From Laguncularia racemosa (lineage: Eukaryota > Streptophyta > Magnoliopsida > Myrtales > Combretaceae): a stretch of 64,000 nucleotides of DNA. Location: positions 62,001 through 126,000 of the forward strand of contig JBBMOL010000226.1 of assembly GCA_037954665.1 (NCBI GenBank), in the 5' to 3' direction. The notes under the pieces were generated by a model. That model saw only the letters and a list, made by a program, of their open reading frames with translations. It searched no databases and was not told where the DNA came from. Position numbers and translations under genes: made by a program. Of this stretch, positions 43,782-55,125 are shown one piece after another; position 1 is the stretch's first letter, and each line of letters starts with the position of its first letter.

Positions 43782-45012
43782 GATTTTTGTGAAGAGTATG
43801 TTCACTGTGAGAAGAGTAGCCATGGTAAATTTTCTAAGCATGAGGGATTCTTGTTTAGGGAGAATAAACTTTGCATTCCCAATTGTTCTTTAAGAGAGTT
43901 ATTAGTGAGGGAGTCTCATGGAGGAGGATTAACGGGGCATTTTAGAGTAGCTAAAACCTTAGGGACTTTATACCTCACTTCCAATTCCTCATGAGCCTTG
44001 GGTAGACATTTTCATGGATTTTGTGTTAGGATTACCCAAGTCTAGATATAGTAGAGACTCTATTTTTGTAGTCGTGGATAGGTTTTCCAAGATGGCACAT
44101 TTCATTCTTTGCCACAAAATAGACAATGCTTGCCATATTGCTAATTTGTTCTTTAGGGAAGTTGTGAGATTGCATGGTATGCCTAGAATAATCGTATCGG
44201 ATCGGGATGCTAAGTTCTTAAGCTACTTTTGGAAGACCCTATGGGCTAAGTTAGGAACTAAGTTATTGTTCTCTACTACTTGTCATCCACAGACTGATGG
44301 TCGAACGAAAGTAGTAAATCAAACTTTATCTACTTTGTTGAGGGCTGTCATTAAAAAGAACATTAAGAGTTGGGAGGATTGTTTGCCTCATGTTGAATTT
44401 TCTTATAATCGCACATTACATTCTGCTACTATGTTTACACCTTTTGAAATTGTGTATGGTTTTAATCCCCTAACTCCTTTGGATTTATCTCCCCTTCCTA
44501 TGTATGAGTATGTCAATCTAGATGGTAAGAAGAAAGCAAAGTTTGTTAAACAACTCCATGAGAAGGCAAGGCTCAACATTGAGCGGAGGACAGAACAGTA
44601 TGTGAAACAAGCCAACAAGGGTCGTCGATAAGCTGTCTTCGAACCTGGAGATTAAGTTTTGGTTCACATGCGCAAAGAGCGGTTTCCTGTGCAACGTCGG
44701 TCTAGATTACTTCCTAGAGGTGATGGACCATTTCAAATTCTTAAGCGCATCAATGATAATGCCTATAAGTTAGATTTGCCAGGTGAGTATCAAGTAAGTG
44801 CTACTTTTAACATTACTAATTTGAGTCCTTTTAATGTAGGTGACGATTTGAGGACAAATCCTTTTCAAGCAGAGGGGAATGATGGAAGCCATGATGGGAG
44901 CCAAGCTAGAAGGTGGAATGTGGATCCTCTTGAAGTGCCACTTGGACCGATCACAAGAACTCGAGCGAAACGATTCAAAGAAGCACTTAACGGGTTGATA
45001 AAGGATATCTAA
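43782..45012 (+). pseudogene. pol: TE-D integrase, zinc finger deleted and catalytic Glu lost
   Basis: Compared with TE-A (9525-9665) about 110 bases are missing around 43968, removing the Cys half of the HHCC finger (E-R-C-V-T-C) and shifting the frame. The core reads MDFVLGLPKSRYSRDS, IVSDRDAKFLSYFW and HPQTDGRTKVVNQTL: the third catalytic residue, Glu in TE-A, is Lys. The GPF motif (RGDGPFQIL), GEYQVSATFNITNLSPF and GPITRTRAKRFKEALNGLI follow, the last part in the 3' LTR. Stops at 44629 (CAA to TAA) and 44653 (TGG to TAA). Confidence 0.9.
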
Positions 45013-45610
45013 GAAGCCAGAAAAGATTTGAGCAACCATGGGAATGAACTTGCATTTGTACAAGTCATTCAAGCTTTTAACAAAGGAGATCAAAGCTGCT
45101 AGCTTAGGTAGAGAAACAGCCAGCCTTAAAATACATTGGATTAACGCTGCCGGCTTTGAGCCAGCGTACATCTTACACCGGCTACTACGCCACTTGCTAC
45201 GCTGCCGGCGTACATTACCTGACGAGAAGATTCACTTTATTTTGTTATTTTTCGCAACTTTATTATGTTGTGTCGCTTTGGGCTTTTTCCTTACAAGCTG
45301 TAAACACTATTAATAGTCTGTTAGGGTTGGAAAACACACATACAACTTTAATTAATATAACTTGAAGAGTATTCCTCTCCTGATTCTCCAAAGAACTTCT
45401 CTTGAACTTATCGGATCTCTTCCGTGGCATTCAAATCCGACTTATCAATCGGTTTTTCATCCCGATTATGGCGTCAACATAATATACCAAGGTTCTCACC
45501 TCATCTATAGGCAATGGGTCGCAGTTCCACTTCGATTATTTGGCATCTTGGGTTGCAATTCCAAATGTATTGGTATAGGGTTTCGTCACAAGTGGACGTG
45601 GTTTGTATCA
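44880..45610 (+). repeat. TE-D 3' LTR
   Basis: 731 bp, TGATGGAAGCC...GTATCA. Carries GCCGGCTTTGAGCCAGC (one change from the perfect hairpin) near 45139 and extra CCGGC motifs to 45210, then CACTATTAATAG near 45306. Confidence 0.93.
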
Positions 45611-45615
45611 ATAAG

Positions 45616-45865
45616 AATCCTCAAAGAGCCAATGCATCAAAGAGATGTTTATCACAGCGGGTCACTAGATGAGAATTTGATGATGTCCCTTTGTGATCAA
45701 CAAATGAAAGTCATTTGGCATCCTATAGGGAAATATTATTGTACTTGTAAGATTATTACTCAAATATTTATTAGATAAAAGAAATAAAGGTAAAACATGA
45801 GTGATTTAGATCATCATCCAAATCGACTTCTGTAACCATCTTGGTTGTCGAAAAAATTCTCATCA
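45616..45865 (-). repeat. B5 3' LTR, proximal part
   Basis: Continues the B5 3' LTR after TE-D; aligns with 54025-54279. Confidence 0.85.
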
Positions 45866-47298
45866 TCTCCTCAGGCCTCTAAAAGATTTGCCCTCAAATC
45901 TGGAGGGTCATTTCTAAACCTGAACGTTGGCCTATTTTCTTGGTTACTAGATATAATGGAAGTTGTTCTGATCTGCTCCTGGAATTTGTGCACCTCAGAT
46001 GGAGTCATTGCCAATAGTACTATTCGAGACCCTCCCATACTGAACATATAGGTGTTTCTGAAACCATCATATACCACCTTCCAATCAAACATCCAGGGCC
46101 TACCCAATAATAAGTGGAACGCACACATAGGGATCACATCACATAGAATCTCATTGTGATACTTCTGCCCAACACTCATAGGCACCTTTGCCTTTAGCAT
46201 AACATGCATACTACCTCGATTATCCAACCAATACAAGTTATAAGGCTTAGGATGTAGACTAATAGATAATTGTAATTTGTCTACTAGTGCAGTAGATATA
46301 ACATTCATGCAACTACCACTATCAATGATAAGTACATAAAGGTTATCTCTAATCCTACAAGAAGTATATAATATGTTCTCCCTTTGTATGTCCTTAGCAT
46401 TAGGAGATAAGGTCAGAGTCCTACATAACACATTAATGGGTAAATACTGTTCACCTTTACCCTCCTCATGTGTTTCTACAGTTTAATCATCATAATACTC
46501 CTGTAGTGCTACAAACAGATCTGTAAGCTCAGCCTGTTCCTTCTTATCCTCAATATCCTCTCCAGTGCTCTCCATAACGGTCATAACCCTCTTATTTGGA
46601 CATTGTGCTGCCATATGCCTAAATCCCATGCATTTAAAGCATTTGATTTGGCATACCTTTCCACTAGTAGATCCTAGAATAGTCTGTCTCACGTCTAGTG
46701 CTATTACCTCTTTACCCTTCCTAAAGAGTATATATTCCCTATCAGTGCTGAGGGTAACTCTATCCAATGCCCTCACTGTCTCACCTACTGCTTTTGTCCC
46801 GCCTGATAGACCATTAACTGCCATAGGCCTAGTAGTAATATTGGGCCTGCTACCCGGAAGCTTAAATAAACTTTCAAGTCCAATTGAATAGCCTCATCAA
46901 GTGTACTATATTGCTGCAACTTGAAAACACACGCTATCTCATATTTCAACCCTAAAACGAAGTGTACTAGGGTTTGTTCTAAAGGCTCAACTGACCTACA
47001 TCTAATCATGAGGGTTTCAAATTCCTGCACATAATCATCAACTGTCTTGCCTCCCTACCTCAATGTCTGCAGACACATGAACAGTTTCTGTCTATAGTGC
47101 TCAGGAATAAATCTTTTTCTCATAATCCTCTTCATGTCCCTCCATGTTTGTACCTCAACCTCCCTATCCCTACATCTGCTGATAATTAGATTTTTCCACC
47201 ATAAAGCAGCATATCCTATAAACTCAACGGCAGCCAATCAGACTTGAGTGTTATCATTGATGACATAGCATTCAAAGAAACCCTCAAACTTGTCCTCT
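45866..47298 (-). pseudogene. B5 gag C-part, knuckle, protease and tail
   Basis: Minus strand from 47298: capsid pieces (LAAVEFIGYAALWWKNLII, RKRFIPEHYRQKLFMCL, EFETLMIRCRSVEPLEQTL), knuckle CFKCMGFRHMAAQC near 46606-46650, then protease DIQRENILYTSCRIRDNLYV with active site IIDSGSCMN intact, RPWMFDWKVVYDGF, and tail DPPDLRANLLEA just before the LTR. The 186-codon frame at 46431-45871 covers protease and tail. Gag is broken by stops and by B6. Confidence 0.85.
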
Positions 47299-48337
47299 TG
47301 ATAGGAATAAAAATCCGACAAGACCTATCATTAAGGTAAGAACTAAAGGAATTCGAATTTTGGCGATGAGGGCCCATTTTGAGCAAATCGACCCCGGAAT
47401 TATTTATATATTAACATCTTTTCTATTATTCTTGTATTGTGTTTTCCAACAGGCACACTTATCAAATTTTATAGGGCAATGGACAAACTCCCTCAGACTC
47501 AGCTTGTGGGTTATCCATAGACCGACCTGAACCGGCGATGAGTTAGGCCGATGGATCCTATAGAAGATCGGCATCTTAAAGACCATTTCTTATATATATT
47601 TCTTCTTTTATGAACTATTTTTGGTTGTATTTGGTTTTAGGACACTTTTATTTCCTTGTAATTTTCATTTAAGGTTAGCCACCTTAAAAGTGGCAAACTT
47701 GTAATTTTTATCACTTTTTAACCCTAGGAGTAGCAAGTATAAATACTTGCTTAAAAGAGGGTTTGAGGAGGCTTATTTTTGCAAATCAAACACTACCTTT
47801 CACGTGAGAATTAGGGTTCCTAATTGACATCTAAACTCTTATCAATTTCAATCCCAAGAGTTGAAATTGTGGCGAGTGCAACATCTTGAAATTGTGAGTT
47901 ATATCAATTTCATTTTGTTGTGATTTCTTTTCTTCACTAGTGTGTCATATCTAGGGTTGAATTGAGATAGTTCTTGATCAGAAATACATCTTATTGTTCA
48001 CGAAATATTGTGTTTATTTGAAGTACTTAGCAATTGGATTCAGATCATCATTGAGGAATCCACTTAAAAACATGTTTTTCTTTATTGGAAAGGAATTCTT
48101 ATAATTGAGGTTTTCTTTTGAATTTGTGGATTATTTTCGTGGATTATATGAGATTAGAGTGTTTTTAGAAGATATTACCATTTTCGTATTATAATTATAT
48201 CATTGGACATTTGGATTTCATCATATCTTCATTAGGGTTCATGTGATTTAGCCTTGTGGATCTAGTTTTTGCCTTGACTTGAGATTGTTTTTTCTTGAGT
48301 CTTTTAATTGTGCTTCTAAGTGGAATTAGGAACATCA
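47299..48337 (+). repeat. B6 5' LTR
   Basis: TGATAGGAATAAAAATCC... to GGAACATCA. TATA palindrome GCAAGTATAAATACTTGC near 47735 and GCCACCTTAAAAGTGGC near 47678. Confidence 0.93.
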
Positions 48338-48343
48338 TCTTTT

Positions 48344-48355
48344 TGGTATCAGAGC
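48344..48355 (+). promoter_or_regulatory. B6 primer-binding site
   Basis: Perfect TGGTATCAGAGC, 6 bases after the LTR. Confidence 0.9.
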
Positions 48356-49456
48356 TCATTTTGAGAGAAGGGAATTGGTTTCATTTGATTTCATGGAGTT
48401 AATCATCCATTAGGATTGATTTAGTGGAAACCGCAATTGTATTGATTGTTGTGGTTTTGAGCTTGTGAAATTACCTTGTCTTCGAGTTTATTTTGCTGTT
48501 TGTTGGAGTTGGTTTCGGAAGGTTGTTACATCAATTTATGATCACTAATTTTCGAGGAAGGGCAGAAGTATCAAGTGTTGTTTAATTCAACAATTTTTGG
48601 AACTTGCAAAACTTACCAAAATCCTTATTGTGGCATGGAGGAGGATGTGTAGTTTGTTGTTTTGATTTCCATTTAGTAATTCTGAATTGGTGGAGTACAA
48701 TTTGCAGATTGCATTGAGTTTTGATTAGTAAGGAATTATTTGAATTCAAAAATATGCAATTAAGTTGTGGGAGTTAATGATTGCTATTTGAATTTGAATT
48801 CATTATTACCAATTGAGGAAGGCTTGCAATAAGTGAAGTTGTTTGAATTTCAAATTGAAAGTTGCTGCCTATTGTGGAATTCGGAATTCATTTGTGGAAA
48901 GTCACATATTAGTCCTTTATTATCGTTATTTACCGTAGAGGTGGAAGTATATTTATTGTTGTTTCCATTTCTTACTGTTGTCGTGGGAGTGGAGTGTAGT
49001 GTTTGTGTTGTTGCCGTAGAGTTATTGGTGGAGTGAGTGCACCGTGATTGAAGGTGTGTGTGGTGGTGTAAATTTGTGTAGTCGTGTGGAGTAAGTTGCT
49101 GCACATTAAGATAAAGTGTGAGTGTGAACCGTGGCTAATTAAGGAAGTTAAGTAGTGAAGTTTGAAATTCAAATATAAGCATTTAAGTGTGAAAGTTATT
49201 GAGTATTGTTACTTAAACACTTGCTTAGTTGAATTCAATATCTTAACTACTTAGAAGTATTTATTTGTGCTTCACTTATTCTAATATACTTGAAGTGATA
49301 AGAAGTATTTGTTGCATTGGTGACTTGTTGCACCGTGGCTGTACAAGTGTGTGCGTTGTTATCTAAACTTGTTATTGTAACGTGGTGAAGTGAAGGGAGT
49401 GTGCTACAAATTATTTGAGATTACATTTTTACTTCAGGTAAATTGCATCCACAAAC
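48356..49456 (+). other. B6 5' leader
   Basis: About 1.1 kb, GT-rich, no conserved frame. Confidence 0.65.
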
Positions 49457-50779
49457 ATGTCATATGATAGTGTGAATGGGTACATTGGCAATAAGGCTAA
49501 TAGCCAAGTGGGTAGTAGACCAAGTCGTCGAAATACAAATGGAAGAACTCTAGATGAACAACTTCGGGACCTTACCACAATTGTTACTACATTAGCAACA
49601 AGGATTGATAGGATGACATTGCCATCACCACCTGTGGTAAATCTTCAAGCACTACCTAGAGTAGAGGGAGATTATCATGCTCTTAGGGAAGATAGAGATG
49701 ATAATTTTGGGCTTAATCCATACCCAAACAGGGAATTTAGACCACCTCGAGGACCAGAGTGTGCGAAGTTACAGATGCCTTCATTTGATGATAGGGGTTC
49801 CATAGATGATTACCTAAACTAGGAAGACCAAGTTAAGGGTCTTTTTAAGTGTTATGAGATTGATGAAGACTCCAAGGTACGCCTTGCAGCTGTAGGGTTC
49901 ACAAGGTATGTTGCTTTGTGGTGGAGGAATATGGTGATCAGTAGGGATGGAGAGACCGAAATACGCACTTGGGGAGACATGAAACGAGTTTTGAGGAATA
50001 GGTTTGCACCGAAACACTACAGGCGTGAGTTATTTATGCGTCTCCAGACACTGAGACAGGGGGGTAAAACAGTGGATGACTATGTACAAGGAGTTTGAGA
50101 CACTAGTGATCAGATGTGGATCAGTTGAACCTCCTAAACAAACCCTAGCACGTTTTGTATCTAGGTTGAAGTATGAGATAGCTTGTGTAGTTGAGCTTCA
50201 GAGATATAGTACACTTGATGAGGCTATACAGTTAGCCTTGAAAGTGGAAAGACAGAGGCAATCCTATTCATTCCAAGTTACTAGGAGCAGACTACCACGG
50301 AACCAAATTGTTCAGGTTCAATTATGTTCTCCTTCAGAGACACTAGAGGTTCACGAGCAGTTGAGTACACCATTGGAGTATTCTGAGGATCAGAGTTAGA
50401 TGAGTCTATCCTTAGAGGGTCAGAATGTACAGAGACAGTTGTGTTCACCTTCAGAGGTCTCAGAGGACAATGAGCAGTTGGGTCAACCATTAGAAGACCA
50501 TGAAGATCAGCGACATACAAATGAGTTAGAAAATGAGGAAACAGTTTCAGTGGAAAAGGTTGATACAATGGCGACTTTATTGAACAATTGAGCATTATTA
50601 GTGTTGTAGAAGAGATACATCCCAGAAATGGAGGAGAGGAAACAATCACCACATATAGTATTTCAGATATTGGGATTCTGCAAAGATACTTCTTCAGATG
50701 GATTATTAGCATAAAACAAAGTCTTTATTGCATTTGACCTGCCAGATTTGAGGACAAATCTTTTTAAGGCCCGAGGAGA
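49457..50779 (+). pseudogene. B6 gag, repeat spacer and pol tail
   Basis: ATG 49457 (MSYDSVNGYIGNKANSQVGS). Capsid: RPPRGPECAKLQMPSFDDRG, a TGG-to-TAG stop at 49820, ALWWRNMVIS, KHYRRELFMRLQTLRQGGK. A one-base insertion near 50090 shifts the frame; EFETLVIRCGSVEPPKQTL continues. At about 50270 the capsid end runs directly into the spacer (QVQLCSPSETLEVHEQLST, QRQLCSPSEVSEDNEQLGQ), so knuckle and protease are missing. The tail has MEERKQSPHIVFQILGFCKD, LPDLRTNLFKARGDDRN and RARTKGIRI. Polypurine tract GAGGAGA at 50773-50779. Confidence 0.85.
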
Positions 50780-51817
50780 TGATAGGAATAAAAATCCGAC
50801 AAGACCTATCACTAGGGCAAGAACTAAAGGAATTCGAATTTTGCCGATGAGGGCCCATTTTGAGCAGATCAACCCTGGAATTATTTATATATTAACATCT
50901 TTTCTATTATTCTTGTACTGTGTTTTCCAACAGGCACACTTATCAAATTTTATAGGGCAATGGACAAACTCCCTCAAACTCAGCTTGTGGGTTATCCATG
51001 GACCGACCTGAACCAGCGATAAGCTGGGCCGATGGATCCTATAGAAGACCGGCATCTTGAAGACCATTTCTTTTATATATTTCTTCTTTTATGAACTATT
51101 TTTGGTTGTATTTGGTTTTGGGACACTTTTATTTCCTTGTAATTTTCATTTAGGGTTAGCCACCTTAAAAGTGGCAAACTTGTAATTTTGAGCACTTTTT
51201 AACCCTAGGAGTAGCAAGTATAAATACTTGCTTAAAAGAGGGTTTGAGGAGGCTTATTTTTGCAGATCAAACACTACCTTTCACGTGAGAATTAGGGTTC
51301 CTAATTGTCATCTAAACTCTTATCAATTTCAATCCTAAGAGTTGAAATTGTGGCAAGTGCAACATCTTGAAATTGTGAGTTATATCAATTTCATTTTTTG
51401 TGATTTCTTTTCTTCTCTAGTGTGTCATGTCTAGGGTTGAATTGAGATAGTTCTTGGTCAGAAATACATCTTATTGTTCACGAAATATTGTGTTTATTTG
51501 AATTACTTAGCAATTGGATTCAGATCATCATTGAGGAATCTACTTGAAAACGTGTTCTTCTTTATTGGAAAGGAATTCTTATAATTGAGGTTTTCTTTTG
51601 AATTTGTGGATTATTTGTGTAGATTATATGAGATTAGAGTGTTCTTAGAAGATATTATCATTGTCGTATTATAATTATATCATTGGACATTTGGATTTCA
51701 TCATATCTTCATTAGGGTTCATATGAATTAGCCTTGTGGATCCGGTTTTTGCCTTGACTTGAGATTGTTTTTTCTTATGTCTTTTAATTGTGCTTCTAAG
51801 TGGAATTAGGCACATCA
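50780..51817 (+). repeat. B6 3' LTR
   Basis: 1038 bp, matches 47299-48337 with scattered substitutions; ends GGCACATCA before CCTCT. The pol-tail frame continues to a stop at 51011. Confidence 0.94.
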
Positions 51818-51822
51818 CCTCT

Positions 51823-52246
51823 CAATCCAAATAATCATAAGCTAAACCCCTACCATCAAAATAAGGCGTTTGCACTTTCACATATTCCAGTCCCGAAGTA
51901 ACCTGAAATCCTTATTCGGGTAAGGATTAGTCCCAAAGTTGTTGTCCCTCTTTTCCCTGTGGGGGTGATGATCTCCCTCCATCCTTCTACCCAGATTTCC
52001 TTCTCCCATTACCCTTTCTCTCTAGAAGTTCTATGGAGCTACTCCAGGTGGTGCATGAGGGTTCACCACTAGTGGTTGTGGTAATGTCATCTTGTCAATC
52101 CTAGTTGCCAAAGTAGCAACAATAGTACTAAGGTCTTGGAGCTGTTCTTCTAAAGTCCTCCTACCTACAGTATTATCACCTTGACCTCCATCAACCTGGT
52201 TATCGGCCTCATTGCCAATTCCCCCATTTATACTTTCGTTGGACAT
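51823..52246 (-). pseudogene. B5 gag N-terminus
   Basis: Start at 52246 (MSNESINGGIGNEADNQVDG), then RRTLEEQLQDLSTIVATLAT. Continues with stops toward the B6 insertion. Aligns with B2 and B4 gag. Confidence 0.85.
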
Positions 52247-53252
52247 GTTGTGATTTGAAGAAATAATCCCACAATTTACAGCACACTCCTTCAACAACAC
52301 TAAACCACATGTTTAACAACCACAATAATACAATAGCTCATGTCTCAAAAAGCTTTAAGGCACAAGGAAATGATTTAGTACTCCAAGTAAAGTTCAATAA
52401 ATGAAGTACAAGCACAACTACTTTCAAGTAGATAGAATTAAATTCAACTACAAGTATTTAAGTAATTAATTCAATTACTTTCACACTTTAATGATTTGTT
52501 TAAATTTTAAATTCTACTACTCAACCTTCCTTTTCTTGCCATGGTTTCACACTACAAATAACCACAATGTGCAACACCTCACCACACACACAAATGTACA
52601 ATTTCACACCGCCACTCCTTCCTTTGCTCACAATGCAAACAATCTCTACCACCACTTGCAATCCCCTTTACTTCAATACACATAAACAATGCCACACACA
52701 TACACCCTTCACTCATGGTGCAGCACACACACACACTTCCAAATATATAATCTTTCACCACTACAAAACATAATCCAAACCATAACTCACACACAAAAAG
52801 GTAGCGACAATTCAAATTTCAAATTACTTCACTAATTGCAACCTTTCCACAAATGGTAAGAAGCAATTTTCAAATTCAAATGACCACACAATAACTTCTT
52901 CAACTTAATGTTTGTTTTGAAAATCAAATAATTTCCTAATATTCCACGCAACTCAAATCTCAAAATGTTCAATTACACTTCTTCTTTCTTCATAAATTGA
53001 GATACTTCCCAATTCCGAATTTAGTTCAAGAAATGCACTACTTTCTTCCCTTCCCTTCACGGTGAATTCAACAACAGAAGAGCTACAACAAGACCTCTAC
53101 TTCTACTTCAACAAACAATAATTACAACTCTTCAACAATACAATCAAACAACTCAATTCTTCAATACACAATTTCAAATCAAAAGTGAAGAACCCTAATT
53201 GTCAATGAAGATCACAAATTCAACCAACATTAAATCCCTTCTCTTAACTTGT
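52247..53252 (-). other. B5 5' leader
   Basis: About 1 kb, AC/AT-rich on the plus strand. No conserved frame. Confidence 0.65.
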
Positions 53253-53264
53253 GCTCTGATACCA
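53253..53264 (-). promoter_or_regulatory. B5 primer-binding site
   Basis: Minus-strand TGGTATCAGAGC, five bases from the LTR end at 53270. Confidence 0.88.
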
Positions 53265-53269
53265 AATTA

Positions 53270-54279
53270 TGATGTACCTAAAATCAAGATTAAGCACATG
53301 CAATTGGAGCAATTTGTAAACCTCAATGACTAGTCCAATTTCGGTTCAAAACTACTAGAAATGGCATGATTCCTATTAGATTGCAAGTAAATCCAAAATC
53401 TATAACTTACAAATTAATAATCCACAATGATCAAATTCTTCAAAACAACACCAAACAAACTTAAATGCCACATGAATTCAACAAAAACAACAAGAACCAA
53501 TTTGAGATCCCCTTTCCCCACAAAATGATCCACGGTTCAAATGAAGCAAAATTAATGGTTAGAACTAATGTTAAAACCAATCAATCTTATAACATGATAA
53601 AATGATTACAATTGAAATCAAAATCTACCAAGAACAATCCTGACCAACTCTAGATATAACTCACTAGTGATGAAAAGGGAATACAATAAAAAGGAATTGA
53701 TATTACTCACAATTTCTCTTTGTTGTAACTCGCCACAACTTCAATTCTTGGTATTGAAATTGATATGAGCAATTTAGATTTTAAGAATACCCAAAACTCA
53801 CATGTGAAGTGTTTTCTATTTTTTAAAATTTTGGATGACCTTCAAAACCCTACTTAAGTAAGTATTTATACTTGCTCACTTTAGGGTTTAAAAGTTCACA
53901 AAATTACAACTATGCCACTTTTAGGATAGCTGGTCCTAAAAGACAATAACAAGCAAAAGGAAGTGTCCCAAAAGAAAGATTACAACTTAATTAGTCCAAA
54001 AAAATAATTACAAATACAAAAATAACAAGAATCCTCAAAGAGCCAATGTATCAAAGCGATGTCGATCACAGCGGGCCACTGGATGAGAATCTGATGATGT
54101 CCCTTTGTGATCAACAAATGAAAGTCATTTGACATCTTGTAGAGAAATAGTATTGTACTTGTAAGATTATTACTCAAACATTTATTAGATAAAAGAATTA
54201 AAAGTAAAACATGAGTGATTTGGATCACCATCCAAATCGAGTTCTGTAATCATCTTGGTTGCTACAAAAATTCCTATCA
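53270..54279 (-). repeat. LTR shared by B5 and an upstream TE-B copy
   Basis: TGATAGGAATTTTTGT... to GGTACATCA on the minus strand. On its outer side it is preceded by polypurine tract and pol tail (54280 onward) and on its inner side followed by primer site and leader. It therefore serves as 3' LTR of one copy and 5' LTR of the next. Confidence 0.88.
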
Positions 54280-55125
54280 TCTCCTCAGGTCTTTGAAAGA
54301 TTTGCCCTCAAATCTAGAGTCATTTCTAGACCTGAACGTTGGCCTATTTTCTTGGTTACTAGATATAATGGAAGTCGTTCTGATCTACTCCTGGAATTTG
54401 TGCACCTTAGATGGAGTCATTGGCAATAATACTATTTGAGACCCTCCCATATTGAACATATAGGTGTTTCTGAAACCATCATGTAACACCTTCCGATCAA
54501 ACATCCAGGGCCTAGCTAATAGCAAGTGGAACACATACATAAGGATCACATCACATAAAATCTCATCGTGATACTTTTGCCCAACACTCACAAGCACCTT
54601 TTCCCTTAGCATAACATGCATACTACCTCGATTATCTAACCAATGCAAGTTATAAGGGCTAAGATATGGACTAGTAGATAATTGTAATTTGTCTACTAGT
54701 GTAGCAGATATAACATTCGTGCAATTACCACTATCAATGATGAGTATACAAAGGTTACCTCTGATCCTGCAAGAAGTCTGGAATATGTTCTCCCTCTGTA
54801 TGTCCCTAGCATCAAGAGATAAGGTTAGAGTTCTACATAACACATTAATGGGTAAATACTATTCACCTGTACCCACCTCATGTGTTTCTGTAATCTGATC
54901 ATTATAGTACTCCTGTAGTGCTACAGACAGATCTATAGGCTCAGCCTGTTCCTTTCATCCTCAATATCCTCTCCAGCACCCTCCATAACGGTCATAACCC
55001 TCTTGTTTGGATATTGTGCTGCCATATGCCCAAATCCCATGCATTTAAAGCATTTAATTTGGTGTATCTTTCCACTAGTAGATCCTAGAACAGTCTGCCT
55101 CATGTCTAGTGCAATTACCTCTTTT
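54280..55125 (-). pseudogene. Upstream TE-B copy (B7): knuckle, protease and tail
   Basis: Minus strand from 55125: knuckle region CFKCMGFGHMAAQ with the last Cys changed to Tyr (near 55013-55050), protease DIQRENIFQTSCRIRGNLCI with IIDSGNCTN keeping the D-S-G, ARPWMFDRKVLHDGF, and NMGGSQIVLLPMTPSKVHKF. The tail enters the LTR at 54279. Truncated on its 5' side at about 55125, where a different LTR piece begins. The 152-codon frame 54843-54385 is the protease. Confidence 0.82.

Larger units (their letters stand above)
37748..45610 (+). mobile_element. TE-D: full-length Ty3/gypsy element
   Basis: 5' LTR 37748-39957 (contains D') and 3' LTR 44880-45610, both TGATGGAAGCC...GTATCA. Perfect TSD ATAAG (37743-37747 and 45611-45615). 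Primer site 39961-39972; polypurine tract AGAGGGGAA (44871-44879). The domain order and much of the sequence resemble TE-A, but the LTR is a different one beyond its coding start. Many nonsense codons, an integrase deletion and altered catalytic residues make it dead. Inserted in the B5 3' LTR. Confidence 0.95.
47299..51817 (+). mobile_element. B6: TE-B element lacking knuckle and protease
   Basis: LTRs 47299-48337 (1039 bp) and 50780-51817 (1038 bp). Perfect TSD CCTCT (47294-47298 and 51818-51822). Primer site, leader, gag, spacer and tail. Inserted in B5 gag, opposite orientation. Same internal design as B1. Confidence 0.95.
36990..54279 (-). mobile_element. B5: TE-B element with nested TE-D and B6
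   Basis: LTRs on the minus strand: 53270-54279 (5', 1010 bp) and 36990-45865 (3', about 1008 bp once TE-D is removed). The internal region has primer site, leader, gag, knuckle, protease and tail, with B6 inside gag. No simple TSD: the 5' LTR is preceded by the tail of another TE-B internal region (54280-55125), so the two copies share this LTR. The left terminus lacks the last TCA (GGCACA). Confidence 0.85.
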
